The translations under genes were made by a program, and so were the position numbers. A stretch of 64,000 nucleotides of DNA from Alphaproteobacteria bacterium (GTDB taxonomy: Bacteria > Pseudomonadota > Alphaproteobacteria > Reyranellales > Reyranellaceae). The DNA lies in the NCBI GenBank assembly GCA_017308235.1, contig JAFKFL010000008.1, forward strand, positions 372,001-436,000. Reading direction: 5' to 3'. Positions within the stretch are counted from its first letter, which is position 1, and each line of letters opens with the position of its first letter. The notes under the pieces are model-generated. The model ran no database searches. It was not told the DNA's origin and was given only the letters and a program-made list of their open reading frames with translations. Shown here one piece after another: positions 54,952 to 63,810 of this stretch.

Positions 54952-55548
54952 ATGTCAAGGGTGCGCACGCGTCCGACGCGGGACGATACGAAGGAGAAGC
55001 TGTTCGAAGCGGCGGCCGAGGTGTTCGAGGAACGCGGCATTGGCGCCGCCAGCATCGAGACGATCGCCGCCGCCGCCGGCTTCACGCGCGGCGCTTTCTA
55101 TTCCAACTTCAACAGCAAGGACGATCTGATCGTCGCCATGCTGGAAGATCACGTCGAGCGCTCGATCGCCTATCATCGCGAGCTCCTCGAGCGCCACCGC
55201 ACGCCGGACGACTACGTCGCGGCGCTGCGCGCCACGGAGCGTAGCCGCCACGACCCACTGGGTCGCGCGCCGCTTCTACACATGGAGCTGATCCTCTACG
55301 TCGCGCGGGCCGAGAAGCGCCGGCCGGAACTGGCCAAGCGCCTGCGGGCGCGCCGCAAGCTCGTTGCCGACATCGTTTCCTCGACCATGCAGGCGGCAGG
55401 AAAGGTGGTAAGCGATCCCTCCTGGGCCAGCTCCATGTTGCTGGCACTGGAGGACGGCTTCCGCCTCCATCGCCTGATCGATCCTGAGTCAACGCCGGCA
55501 GACAGCTTCTTCCGCGCCGTGAATGACCTGCGCAAGCTTTCGGACTGA
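54952..55548 (+). CDS. TetR-family transcriptional regulator
   Basis: This 198-residue protein has an N-terminal TetR helix-turn-helix (TKEKLFEAAAEVFEERG, then IETIAAAAGFTRGAFYSNF, residues about 10-50). A variable helical ligand-binding domain follows and includes an R-x-P-E-L-A-K-R-L segment near 125. It probably senses a substrate or product of the divergent P450 and binds the palindrome just upstream of its own ATG. It converges with azlD, 5 bases apart. Confidence 0.92.
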   Translation: MSRVRTRPTRDDTKEKLFEAAAEVFEERGIGAASIETIAAAAGFTRGAFYSNFNSKDDLIVAMLEDHVERSIAYHRELLERHRTPDDYVAALRATERSRHDPLGRAPLLHMELILYVARAEKRRPELAKRLRARRKLVADIVSSTMQAAGKVVSDPSWASSMLLALEDGFRLHRLIDPESTPADSFFRAVNDLRKLSD

Positions 55549-55553
55549 TCGTG

Positions 55554-55859
55554 CTATTTGACGAGGATCGCGGCAGCCAATGCAGCGGCCGAGAAACCGG
55601 CAGTAAAGGCCGCCCATTCCTTGTGCGTCAGCCACATGACCACGACCGCGGCGATGCAACCGATGACGCTTGGCCAACTGCCCTCGAAACAGGCTGCGGC
55701 GACGAACGCCACGAACAGATTGCCCGGCGCCAGGCGGAAGAACCTCGCAACGACGCCGCTCTCGCGCATCAGGCCCGCCGCGAGAAAGCCGCCCGCCCGT
55801 AGTGCGTAGCTCACAAGGCCCAAAGCGGCGATCGCGGCAAGGATGCGCCAATCAGACAT
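55554..55859 (-). CDS. azlD: AzlD-family small subunit of branched-chain amino acid exporter
   Basis: This 101-residue protein has three to four transmembrane segments and the AzlD pattern G-L-V-S-Y-A-L-R-A-G-G-F near residues 14-25 and LAPGNLFVAFVAAACFEG near 43-60. With AzlC it forms an exporter for branched-chain or other amino acids. Its ATG overlaps the azlC stop by 8 bases, showing coupled translation. Confidence 0.88.
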   Translation of the reverse strand: MSDWRILAAIAALGLVSYALRAGGFLAAGLMRESGVVARFFRLAPGNLFVAFVAAACFEGSWPSVIGCIAAVVVMWLTHKEWAAFTAGFSAAALAAAILVK

Positions 55860-56577
55860 CGTCGCCTCGGGCCATGCTTGCGGCGGTTCCGATGGCGCCG
55901 CCGACCAGCATTGCCCAGCTGGGTGCGATCAACCACGACACGAGAACGGCAACGGCTGCCGAGAGACCCCATGGTAGGATCGACCGGCGGCCATGCCATT
56001 GAATAGGCAGCAAGCTCGCTACAAAAATAGCGGGCAGCAGCGCCGCGGCGACGGCGAGCGGTCCATCCATGCTCACCGGCATGCCATAGCCCAGAGCGGT
56101 TCCACCCATCCAACCAATGGCCATCGGGACGCTCGCGCCGAGAAGGTAGCCGGCGTCGGGGCCGTGGCGCTTCGCATCGGCGGTCGTCATCAGCCAGGAC
56201 GCATCGGCAAGCAGGAACAAGGCGGGCAGCATGATCCGCTTCCTGAGTTTGCCGAAGAGTTGGTGGAGATGGGCGCCGATCAGCAGATATCGGGCGTTGG
56301 TCGCAATGCACGCGAGGACCATCGGGATTACCGGAGGTGCCGATGCCCACATGCCGAGGGTCACGGCCTGGGCGGTGCCGGAATAAACGACCACGCTGAA
56401 GAGCGCGGATGGGATGAATCCCAAACCGATACTGCGATAGGCTACGCCCATGACCATGCCGGCTATGCCGTTGCTGAGAATGAAGGGCAACGCTTCCAGG
56501 AAGCCGCGCCGGAACGCGGTGCGCGTGAAGCGGGGCTTAGAATCCGAGGCCATGTCGGATATAATGGTCATGGGCAT
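55852..56577 (-). CDS. azlC: AzlC-family large subunit of branched-chain amino acid exporter
   Basis: This 241-residue membrane protein has about seven to eight hydrophobic segments. It shows F-R-R-G-F-L-E-A-L-P near residue 21, VYSGTAQAVTLGMWASAPP near 65-83 and ATNARYLLIGAHL near 95, all typical of AzlC. Three nearby ATGs (56577, 56571, 56553) are possible; I prefer 56577, which has AAGG upstream. It is paired with azlD (8-base overlap) and divergent from a CGNR zinc-finger regulator, with 25 bases between starts. Confidence 0.88.
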   Translation of the reverse strand: MPMTIISDMASDSKPRFTRTAFRRGFLEALPFILSNGIAGMVMGVAYRSIGLGFIPSALFSVVVYSGTAQAVTLGMWASAPPVIPMVLACIATNARYLLIGAHLHQLFGKLRKRIMLPALFLLADASWLMTTADAKRHGPDAGYLLGASVPMAIGWMGGTALGYGMPVSMDGPLAVAAALLPAIFVASLLPIQWHGRRSILPWGLSAAVAVLVSWLIAPSWAMLVGGAIGTAASMARGDDV

Positions 56578-56602
56578 TAGGTAGACCTTAATCGGGACGT
56601 CC

Positions 56603-57241
56603 ATGTCAAGAGATCCGCAGCGAGCGGCCTCGCAATTTTTCGGCGGTCGCGCCTGTCTCGACTTCGCCAATACGGTCGACTGGCGAACCTCAGATAATCC
56701 GCAGGAACTCATCCCGGACTATGCGACCTTCCTCGCATGGAGCGTTCGCCGGGGCACGATGTCGTCGCGCGCGGCAGCAAGGCTCAAGGCTCTTGCTGAC
56801 GCCGACACCGCCGCGGCCGCCACGACGATGGACTCTGTGCTGTCATTGCGCGCCGAAATCTCGAAGATCGCCGACGCGCTACGCGACCATCGCGCGGCGG
56901 ATCTCACCGCCGTCAATGCGATGATTGGGCAAACGCCGCCACAGCCGTCGCTCTTGAAACGTGAACCCGCCTATCTTCACGACTTGCGTGGGGACGATCT
57001 GAAAGAACCTCTTTGGCCTTTGCTCTGGTCGTTGACCGCGGTTCTTACATCGACGGATGCGACGCGGATCGGATGCTGCCAGGCCACAGGCTGCGGTTGG
57101 TTCTATGTCGACGAAAGCCCCAATCGCACGCGCCTGTGGTGCTCGAGCGAAGTCTGCGGGAATCGTGAAAGAGTCCGCCGGGCGTACGCCGGGCGTAACA
57201 AGGGAAAGCCGCAGCGGAAGCGGGCGGCTAGTCGCCCTTGA
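56603..57241 (+). CDS. CGNR zinc-finger (ABATE-domain) putative regulator
   Basis: The protein has 212 residues. The N-terminal stress-sensing ABATE domain starts GGRACLDFANTVDWR near residue 14. The C-terminal zinc finger has C-x-x-T-G-C-G-W-F-Y-V-D near 152 and the diagnostic CSSEVCGNRERVRRAY near 178, followed by a very basic tail. Such proteins are thought to bind DNA and sense small molecules. It is divergent from azlCD, so control of that exporter is the natural guess. Its 3' end overlaps the convergent Bug receptor gene by 14 bases. Confidence 0.88.
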   Translation: MSRDPQRAASQFFGGRACLDFANTVDWRTSDNPQELIPDYATFLAWSVRRGTMSSRAAARLKALADADTAAAATTMDSVLSLRAEISKIADALRDHRAADLTAVNAMIGQTPPQPSLLKREPAYLHDLRGDDLKEPLWPLLWSLTAVLTSTDATRIGCCQATGCGWFYVDESPNRTRLWCSSEVCGNRERVRRAYAGRNKGKPQRKRAASRP

Positions 57242-58205
57242 TGTCGTTGTCCTTGATCACCTTGAACCAGCGTTCCTGCTCGCTCTTCTGATAGGCGGCG
57301 AAGTCCTCCGGTGAGGTGGTCAGGATCTCCATGTTGAACTGCTCGACGAATTTCTGCGTGACATCCGGCGAGCGCACGGCCTTCGTGATCTCGGCATGCA
57401 TGCGATCGACGATCGGGCGTGGCGTACCCGCAGGCGCATAGACGCCCCACCAGGCATAGGAGGGGAAGGCCTTGATGCCCTGCTCGGCGAGCGTCGGCGT
57501 GTCGGGCAGCGCTGGGGTGCGTGCCTCGCCCGTGACGGCGATCGCCCGCACCTTGTTGGCGCGTATGTGCGGGCTGAACGAGGCAAGACTGCCAATCCCG
57601 ATATCGGTGACGCCCGCCAGGATATCCTGGTTGAGCGGCCCGCCGCCTTTGTAGGGGATCAGATTGAGGTCGACGTCGTTCTCTTTCTTGACGAGCGTCA
57701 TGAGGACCAGCGCCTGGCTCGCCCCGAGAACTCCCATGTTGACCTTGCCCGGCCGCTTCTTCGCGTCCGCTACCGCTTCGGCGAAGGTCTTATAGGGGCG
57801 GTCGGGGTGTGCGCAGATCACCTGCGGCGTGCGTCCGATTTCCATGACGTTCATGAGCTCGGAGTCTTTGTAGGGCAGGCTTGGCGCAAAAGCCGGATTG
57901 AGGATGTGGCTGTCGAAAGTGATCATCCAGGTCTGCCCGTCAGGTGCCGATTTGGCCGCCACCGCCGAGCCGACGGCGCCGGTGCCTCCTGGCTTGTTGT
58001 CGATGATAACGTTCCAGCCCGCGGCTTCGATCAGCTTGTTCTGGATGATGCGCGCGACTGGATCGGTCGAGCCTCCCGGCGGAAAGGGGACGATGATGCG
58101 GAGCTGCCCTTTGGGCCAGTCGCCCTGGGCGCGCGCAGTCGTCGATGCGCTAAACGTCGCCGCCAGGCCGCCCGCAAGAATCGAGCGACGATGAACTAAG
58201 GTCAT
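57228..58205 (-). CDS. Bug-family (tripartite tricarboxylate transporter) substrate-binding protein
   Basis: This 325-residue exported receptor has a signal peptide H-R-R-S-I-L-A-G-G-L, ending A-R-A (about residue 25). Family landmarks are LRIIVPFPPGGSTDPVARI near 35-53, GAVGSAVAAKSAPDGQTWMI near 83-100 and GIGSLASFSPHIRA near 198. It binds a carboxylate or similar compound. No TctA/TctB membrane genes are adjacent, as is common for Bug proteins. GGGAGG lies upstream of the ATG at 58205. The VOC protein gene lies upstream in the same direction. Confidence 0.93.
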   Translation of the reverse strand: MTLVHRRSILAGGLAATFSASTTARAQGDWPKGQLRIIVPFPPGGSTDPVARIIQNKLIEAAGWNVIIDNKPGGTGAVGSAVAAKSAPDGQTWMITFDSHILNPAFAPSLPYKDSELMNVMEIGRTPQVICAHPDRPYKTFAEAVADAKKRPGKVNMGVLGASQALVLMTLVKKENDVDLNLIPYKGGGPLNQDILAGVTDIGIGSLASFSPHIRANKVRAIAVTGEARTPALPDTPTLAEQGIKAFPSYAWWGVYAPAGTPRPIVDRMHAEITKAVRSPDVTQKFVEQFNMEILTTSPEDFAAYQKSEQERWFKVIKDNDIKGD

Positions 58206-58243
58206 AAACGCCTCCCTGCCTATGTCTTGTTGACGGCACCATA

Positions 58244-58582
58244 TCATTCTCGGTCGGAAACCGAGAAAGGATTGCCATCGGGATCCTTGCCTTCGCAACG
58301 CGCCAGGCCGCGCCCCACTATCAATTTGGACATTTTCGCTCCCCTGCCGATCAGTTCCTTGCGAGCGGCGTCGATGTCGGGCGCCCAGAAGCCGATCTTG
58401 GGCGGCCTCCGTCCGACAGATGAGGTGCCGTTATGGAGTGCGATGACGCAGCCGTTGGCATCGAATTCCTTCCAGCCTTTCTCATCCTTGGCGAGCCTGA
58501 GGCCCAGCACATCGCGATAGAAGGCGGTCATGCGTGGCATGTTCTTGGTGAAAAGTACGACTCGCCGCATCGAAAGCGTCAT
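58244..58582 (-). CDS. VOC-family (glyoxalase/dioxygenase-like) protein
   Basis: This 112-residue single VOC module has beta-alpha-beta-beta-beta repeats: RRVVLFTKNMPRMTAFYRDVLG near residues 6-27 and a second half I-G-F-W-A-P-D-I-D-A near 64, ending K-D-P-D-G-N-P-F-S-V-S. It may bind a metal at conserved His/Glu positions, but the set is not obvious; the function (isomerase, resistance or ring cleavage) is undefined. I chose the ATG at 58582, which follows AGGGGGG, over the longer frame from 58633. Confidence 0.82.
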   Translation of the reverse strand: MTLSMRRVVLFTKNMPRMTAFYRDVLGLRLAKDEKGWKEFDANGCVIALHNGTSSVGRRPPKIGFWAPDIDAARKELIGRGAKMSKLIVGRGLARCEGKDPDGNPFSVSDRE

Positions 58583-58617
58583 GTTCGACCCCCCTATGAA
58601 AGGGAGCAGGGCACGGA

Positions 58618-58654
58618 TCGATTTTTTTGCCAAGCCCCGCGCGGCTCGCTATTG
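58618..58654 (+). promoter_or_regulatory. Repeated promoter-like element upstream of the secreted nucleosidase gene (copy 1)
   Basis: A 20-base sequence (58618-58637: TCGA, seven T, GCCAAGCCC) is exactly repeated upstream of gatB. TTGCCA (58627-58632) and CTATTG (58649-58654) have 16-base spacing. The ATG at 58665 is only 10 bases past the -10 and has no Shine-Dalgarno sequence, so the mRNA may be leaderless. Confidence 0.5.
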
Positions 58655-58664
58655 AACGGGCATC

Positions 58665-59570
58665 ATGCGCACTGTTTTCGCCGCTCTGGCCCTGCTCTTT
58701 GCGTTCCTTCAACCCGCATGGGCGGATCGGCTCGATGCCACGCCGCGCATCGCGGTGATGTCCGCTTACGAGCCGGAATGGAAGGCGTTGAAGGCCAGTC
58801 TCGGCGAGCCGATGAGCTACGATGTCAATGGCGTGGAGTTCGTCACGGGAACGCTCTCTGACCGCAAGGTTGTGCTGTTCCTGAGCGGCATCAGCATGGT
58901 GAACGCCACCATGAACGTCCAGCTCGCGCTCGATCGCTTCGATATTACAGGCATTGTCGTCAGTGGCATTGCCGGGGGAGTGGACCCGAGCCTGCGCATC
59001 GGCGATGTCACAGTGGCGGAGCGCTGGGGGCAGTACCTAGAGGCTGTGTTCGCGCGCGAGACCGACGGCAAGTTCCAGCCGCCGCCGTGGGAAAAGACAC
59101 CCTATCCCAACTTCGGCATGATCTTCCCGACCGACGTCTGGGTGAGCCGCACCGGGAAGAAGCCCGAGCAGCGCTTCTGGTTCGAGGTCGATCCCGGAAT
59201 GTTGGCGGCTGCCGGCAAAATCGGCGCCATGGACCTCAAACGCTGCACGGCTACAAAGGCCTGCCTTGACCATACGCCGCATCTGGTTGTCGGGGGTAAC
59301 GGCGTATCCGGCCAGGCCTTCGTCGATAATGCCAAGTTCCGGGAGTATGTGTCCGAAACCTTCAAGGCGCATGTCTTGGACATGGAAAGTGCGGCGGTCG
59401 CGATGGTCGCCTATGCCAACGGCGTGCCGTTCATCGCTTTTCGCAGTCTTTCGGACCTCGCGGGCGGCGGCGAGGGCGCCAATGAGCTGCGCACCTTCTT
59501 CCAGCTGGCGTCGGACAATTCGGCCGCCGTCGTGCGGCAATTTCTGACCTTGTGGGCGCCGCCCAGGTAA
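58665..59570 (+). CDS. Exported nucleosidase of the MTAN/PNP superfamily
   Basis: The protein has 301 residues. A signal peptide (1-20, ending A-W-A) precedes a purine nucleoside phosphorylase/MTA-SAH nucleosidase fold: IAVMSAYEPEWKALK near 29, VVSGIAGGVDPSLRIGDV near 98-115, VLDMESAAVAMVAYANGVPF near 240 and FRSLSDLAGG near 265. The D-M-E-S active-site segment is intact. The export signal suggests it acts on purine nucleosides or 5'-methylthioadenosine in the periplasm, which is unusual for a family best known in the cytoplasm. A promoter-like element lies so close to the ATG that a leaderless transcript is likely. Confidence 0.85.
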   Translation: MRTVFAALALLFAFLQPAWADRLDATPRIAVMSAYEPEWKALKASLGEPMSYDVNGVEFVTGTLSDRKVVLFLSGISMVNATMNVQLALDRFDITGIVVSGIAGGVDPSLRIGDVTVAERWGQYLEAVFARETDGKFQPPPWEKTPYPNFGMIFPTDVWVSRTGKKPEQRFWFEVDPGMLAAAGKIGAMDLKRCTATKACLDHTPHLVVGGNGVSGQAFVDNAKFREYVSETFKAHVLDMESAAVAMVAYANGVPFIAFRSLSDLAGGGEGANELRTFFQLASDNSAAVVRQFLTLWAPPR

Positions 59571-59585
59571 CATCCAGTCCCGCCG

Positions 59586-59622
59586 TCGATTTTTTTGCCA
59601 AGCCCGGTCCGGCGGGCTATCT
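59586..59622 (+). promoter_or_regulatory. Repeated promoter-like element upstream of gatB (copy 2)
   Basis: The same 20-base sequence as at 58618 recurs at 59586-59605. TTGCCA (59595-59600) and CTATCT (59617-59622) again have 16-base spacing. The gatB ATG at 59631 is only 8 bases past the -10 and lacks a Shine-Dalgarno sequence. Confidence 0.5.
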
Positions 59623-59630
59623 AGCGCGGC

Positions 59631-61079
59631 ATGTCGCTCATCAAAGGTGAAACCGGCGATTGGGAGATCGTGCTGGGATTGGAAGTCCATGCCCAGGTGA
59701 TTTCCGACGCCAAGCTCTTCTCCGGCGCGCCGACGGCGTTCGGCGCCGATCCCAACACGCAGGTGTCTCTGATCGACGCCGCCATGCCCGGCATGCTGCC
59801 TGTGATCAACGCGCATTGCGTGAAGCAGGCGGTGCGGACCGGCCTCGGACTCAACGCCAAGATCAACCTGCGTTCGGTGTTCGATCGCAAGAACTACTTC
59901 TTTCCCGACCTGCCGGCCGGCTACCAGATCTCGCAGTATAAGGACCCGATCGTCGGCGAAGGCGAGGTCGAGATCGACCTCGAGGACGGCACGACCCGCA
60001 AGATCGGCATCGAGCGCCTGCATCTGGAGCAGGACGCCGGCAAGAGCCTGCATGATCAGCATGCGACGCAGACCTATGTAGACCTCAACCGCTCGGGCGT
60101 GGCGTTGATGGAGATCGTGAGCAGGCCCGACATGCGCTCGGCCGAGGAGGCGGCGGCCTATCTCACCAAGCTGCGTTCGATCGTGCGCTATCTCGGCACG
60201 TGCGACGGCAACATGGACGAGGGCTCCATGCGCTGCGACGTCAATGTGTCGGTGCGCAAGCCCGGCGGGTCGCTCGGCACGCGCTGCGAGATCAAGAACG
60301 TGAACTCGATCCGCTTCGTCAAGCAGGCGATCGAGTTCGAGTCACGCCGCCAGGTCGAGGTGATCGAGGGTGGCGGCAAGATCGTGCAGGAGACCCGTCG
60401 GTTCGATGCAGGCCGTGGCGAGACTCGGTCGATGCGCTCCAAGGAGGATGCGCACGATTATCGTTATTTCCCCGATCCCGACCTGCTTCCGCTGATCCTG
60501 AAGCCGGAGTTCGTCGAGAGCATCAAGGCGAACCTGCCGGAGCTGCCCGATGCCAAGAAGGCTCGCTTCGTCACGGAGTACGGGCTTACGCCCTACGACG
60601 CGGGCGTGCTGGTGGCGGAAAGGGAAACAGCTGAATTCTTCGAGACCGTGGCCAAGGGGCGCGATGCCAAGGAAGCCGTGAAGCTGGTCACAGGCGATTT
60701 CTTCGCCATGCTGAACCGGCGCGGCGTCGGCATTACACAGTCGCCGATCAGCGCCTTGCATCTCGGCAAGCTCCTTGATCTCCAGGCCGACGGCACGATC
60801 TCCGGCCGTATCGCCAAGGATCTGTTTGTCGCCATGGAGGAGACGGGCAAGGATCCTGCGGCGCTGGTCGAGGAGCGCGGGCTGAAGCAGGTGACCGACA
60901 CCGGCGCCATCGAGGCCGCTATCAAGGCGGTCATCGACGGCAATCCGGACAAGGTCGCTGCCTACAAGGCCAAGCCCACCATGTTCGGCTGGTTCGTGGG
61001 CCAGGTGATGAAGGCGACGGGTGGTAAGGCCAATCCCAAGGTCGTCAATGAGACTCTGAAGAAGTTTCTCGACGGCTGA
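59631..61079 (+). CDS. gatB: Asp/Glu-tRNA amidotransferase subunit B
   Basis: The protein has 482 residues. GatB binds the misacylated tRNA and carries the kinase/amidotransferase site. Visible are the start [13 protein letters not shown] near residue 11, the signature [13 protein letters not shown] near 90, [15 protein letters not shown] near 164 and the C-terminal tRNA-binding helical/YqeY-like domain (about 330-482). Full length. It is separated from gatC-gatA by about 9.5 kb of unrelated genes and seems to have its own promoter. The 3' end overlaps the convergent GH15 gene by 35 bases. Confidence 0.97.
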   Translation: MSLIKGETGDWEIVLGLEVHAQVISDAKLFSGAPTAFGADPNTQVSLIDAAMPGMLPVINAHCVKQAVRTGLGLNAKINLRSVFDRKNYFFPDLPAGYQISQYKDPIVGEGEVEIDLEDGTTRKIGIERLHLEQDAGKSLHDQHATQTYVDLNRSGVALMEIVSRPDMRSAEEAAAYLTKLRSIVRYLGTCDGNMDEGSMRCDVNVSVRKPGGSLGTRCEIKNVNSIRFVKQAIEFESRRQVEVIEGGGKIVQETRRFDAGRGETRSMRSKEDAHDYRYFPDPDLLPLILKPEFVESIKANLPELPDAKKARFVTEYGLTPYDAGVLVAERETAEFFETVAKGRDAKEAVKLVTGDFFAMLNRRGVGITQSPISALHLGKLLDLQADGTISGRIAKDLFVAMEETGKDPAALVEERGLKQVTDTGAIEAAIKAVIDGNPDKVAAYKAKPTMFGWFVGQVMKATGGKANPKVVNETLKKFLDG

Positions 61080-62931
61080 GCCGCGGCGGTGCGGAGACCT
61101 TCTTGGCGTTTGGCTTTGACTTGCCCTTTAGCCCGTGGTGGGCGCCGGAGCGCTGTTCGGACGGCTTGTGGCTGCGCGTGAGGTTGAAAGCCGTATTGAT
61201 CAGGGCGATATGGGAGAAGGCTTGCGGGAAGTTGCCCTGCAGACGCTTTTCGTGCGGTTCGTATTCTTCCGCCAGCAGGCCGAGATCGTTGCGGATCGAC
61301 AGCAGCCTGTCGAAGAGTTTTGCCGCGTCGGGCTCGCGGCCGATCGAGATATAGGCATCGGCGAGCCAGAAACTGCAGGCGAGGAACGCGCCTTCGCCAG
61401 GGGGCAGCCCGTCATTCTCATCGTGCGTGTTGTAACGCAGGACGAATCCGTCGCGCAGGAGGTCCCGCTCGATGGCTTCGACAGTGCCGACGAAGCGCGG
61501 ATCGTCGGCCTTGATGAAGCCTGTCTGCGCCATCAAGAGAAGGCTGGCATCGAGCAGGTTGCTCTCATAGGCGGCGCGAAAGGTTTTGCGCTTCTTGTCG
61601 AATCCCTTGTCGCAGACTTCGGCATGGATTCGGTCGCGAATCACCCGCCATTCCTCGAGCGAGCCGTCGAGGCCGTAGTTTTCCACGCTTTTGACGGCCC
61701 GGTCGAACACTACCCAGGCCATGACCTTGGAATAGACGAAATGTTGCGGCGGCCCGCGCGTTTCCCAGATGCCGCTGTCGGGCTTGTTCCAGATCTGGCC
61801 GACATGATCGACGAGCGCCCGCTGCAATGCCCAGCCTTCGCCGTTGGGTGCGAGGCCGCCTTTGCGTGCCTGCTCCGCGGCGTCCATCAATTCGCCATAG
61901 ACGTCGAGCTGAAACTGTTCGTGGGCGGCGTTGCCTACCCGGACGGGGCGGGAACTGGCGTAGCCTGGCAGCCATTCGACTTCCCATTCGGTCAGGCGCC
62001 GTTCGCCGCTCAACCCATACATGATCTGCATCTCGTCGGGCGAGCCGGCGACCGCGCGTTGCAGCCAGTCGCGCCAGGCAGCGGCCTCGTCGTAGATGCC
62101 GGCATTCATCATGGCGAGCAGCGTTAGCGTCGTATCGCGCAACCAGCACAGCCGATAGTCCCAGTTGCGCTCGCTGCCGAACTGCTCGGGAAGTGATGTC
62201 GTCGGCGCCGCGACGATGCCGCCGGTCGGCAGATAGGTGAGACCCTTTAGCGTGATAAGTGACCGCTTGATCGCCTCGCTATGGGGGCCGTCGGCCTTGG
62301 TGCGTGCCGTCCAGTCGCGCCAGAACTTCTCGCAATGCCTCAGGGCATAGTGTGCATCGACCGGCGGCGGTGTCTGTAGATGCGAGGGGCCGTAGTTCAG
62401 GACGAACGGCATTGCTTGGCCCTTGCCCAGGACGAAGCGTGCCACGGTTTTGAAATCCTTGTTTTCGAACGGGGCAGACGTGTGCAGGACAATCATGTCC
62501 GGGCCGGCAATGGCGTGCAGCATTCCTTCCTCTGGGCGGGTGACCCAGGGAGTGGTGGCGCCGTAGCCGAAACGGATCACCAACTCCATCTCGACAATGA
62601 TCTCACCCTCTTCGCAGGTAACGATGCGAATCAGATCGGACGTGCTGTCGCCCGGAAGCATGAAATCGGTCAGGACCATGCGACCGGTTTCGGTTTCGAA
62701 CTCAGTCTCCAGGATCAGCGTATCGGGCCGATAGTGTCGGCGTGTCGATTTGATCGGCTGACCGGGCGAGATCCGCCAGTAGCCATGCTCGGGTCCGCCC
62801 AGAAGCGCGGCGAAGCAGGCATCGGAGTCGAAGCGCGGCCAGCACAGCCAGTCGATCGATCCATTTTTTCCGATCAGCGCCGCCGTCTGGCAGTCGCCGA
62901 TCATGCCGTAATTCTCGATAGGTTCGCTCAT
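61045..62931 (-). CDS. Glycoside hydrolase family 15 protein (glucoamylase/trehalase-like)
   Basis: The protein has 628 residues. An N-terminal beta-sandwich domain ([21 protein letters not shown], split as [10 protein letters not shown] and TAALIG) with [21 protein letters not shown] near 28-48 precedes an (alpha/alpha)6 barrel containing [13 protein letters not shown] near 258, [19 protein letters not shown] near 305 and a [19 protein letters not shown] segment with a likely acidic catalytic residue near 510. It hydrolyses alpha-glucosides; many proteobacterial members are trehalases. No signal peptide, so it is cytosolic. The ATG at 62931 has no strong ribosome site. A basic tail (about 590-628) is unusual and overlaps gatB. 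Confidence 0.92.
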   Translation of the reverse strand: MSEPIENYGMIGDCQTAALIGKNGSIDWLCWPRFDSDACFAALLGGPEHGYWRISPGQPIKSTRRHYRPDTLILETEFETETGRMVLTDFMLPGDSTSDLIRIVTCEEGEIIVEMELVIRFGYGATTPWVTRPEEGMLHAIAGPDMIVLHTSAPFENKDFKTVARFVLGKGQAMPFVLNYGPSHLQTPPPVDAHYALRHCEKFWRDWTARTKADGPHSEAIKRSLITLKGLTYLPTGGIVAAPTTSLPEQFGSERNWDYRLCWLRDTTLTLLAMMNAGIYDEAAAWRDWLQRAVAGSPDEMQIMYGLSGERRLTEWEVEWLPGYASSRPVRVGNAAHEQFQLDVYGELMDAAEQARKGGLAPNGEGWALQRALVDHVGQIWNKPDSGIWETRGPPQHFVYSKVMAWVVFDRAVKSVENYGLDGSLEEWRVIRDRIHAEVCDKGFDKKRKTFRAAYESNLLDASLLLMAQTGFIKADDPRFVGTVEAIERDLLRDGFVLRYNTHDENDGLPPGEGAFLACSFWLADAYISIGREPDAAKLFDRLLSIRNDLGLLAEEYEPHEKRLQGNFPQAFSHIALINTAFNLTRSHKPSEQRSGAHHGLKGKSKPNAKKVSAPPRLSRRETSSESH

Positions 62932-63042
62932 GCGATCATCAGCGTCCGTTGGTAATCGGATTCCCAGTATCGCGATCCTTTGCAGATCGGGCAACGGCCT
63001 GACGTCTTCGGTTCTTCTCGAAGCCTGTGCTAGGCTGACGTG

Positions 63043-63810
63043 ATGACAGCCAAGCTTTACGCGATGACGTGCGGCCGCCTGGTTGGGCGGCTTAAGGACA
63101 TGATCGAAGGCGAGGATGGCTCGGTGGCGCTGCCGATCCCGGCTTTCCTCATCGAACATGCCAAGGGGCGCGCCCTGTTCGACACCGGAATGCATCCACA
63201 ATGCCGAACCGACGCCGCCTCACGCCTGGGCGGGCAGGTGGCGAGGATTTTCGGTTTCGAGCACTACGGCGCGGAGGACGATATCGCTTCGCGCCTGCAA
63301 TCGATCGACCGCAATCCCGGTAAGGTCGATTACATCGTGAATTCCCACCTGCATTTCGACCATGCCGGCGGCAATGAGCTGGTGCCTAACGCGACAATGG
63401 TCGTGCAGAAACGCGAATGGCAGGCGGCGAACGATCCGGAACTCGCGGCCAAGGTTGGCTTCTTCAAGGCCGATTTCGATCATGGTCATCCGGTGAAGCA
63501 GGTCGACGGCGAGCACGACCTGTTCGGTGACGGCAGCGTGATCTGTCTTCCTACCTATGGCCACACGCCGGGACATCAGTCGTTGAAGGTCCGTACGGAG
63601 AAGGGCGAGGTCGTGCTCACGGGCGACGCTTGTTATTTCTGCCGTACCTTGCGCGAACGGCGCCTGCCGCGGTTTGTCTTCGACCGCACGGAGATGCTGG
63701 CGTCACTCGATCGGCTCGAGACTCTTGAGAAGGGCGGCGCCAGGCTTGTCTTCGGTCACGACCCCGATTTCTGGAAGGACGTGCCGCAGGCACCGGCGCC
63801 GCTCTTCTGA
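63043..63810 (+). CDS. MBL-fold hydrolase, N-acyl homoserine lactonase-like
   Basis: This 255-residue metallo-beta-lactamase-fold protein has the di-zinc motif SHLHFDHAGG (H102, H104, D106, H107), then GHTPGHQSL near 182, the bridging Asp in LTGDACY near 199 and a final His in VFGHDPDFW near 244. The N-terminal order and spacing fit the AttM/AiiA-type lactonase group, so quorum-signal or other lactone cleavage is possible; the substrate is not proven. I use the ATG at 63043, directly after an in-frame GTG. It overlaps the next gene as ATGA-type coupling. Confidence 0.87.
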   Translation: MTAKLYAMTCGRLVGRLKDMIEGEDGSVALPIPAFLIEHAKGRALFDTGMHPQCRTDAASRLGGQVARIFGFEHYGAEDDIASRLQSIDRNPGKVDYIVNSHLHFDHAGGNELVPNATMVVQKREWQAANDPELAAKVGFFKADFDHGHPVKQVDGEHDLFGDGSVICLPTYGHTPGHQSLKVRTEKGEVVLTGDACYFCRTLRERRLPRFVFDRTEMLASLDRLETLEKGGARLVFGHDPDFWKDVPQAPAPLF

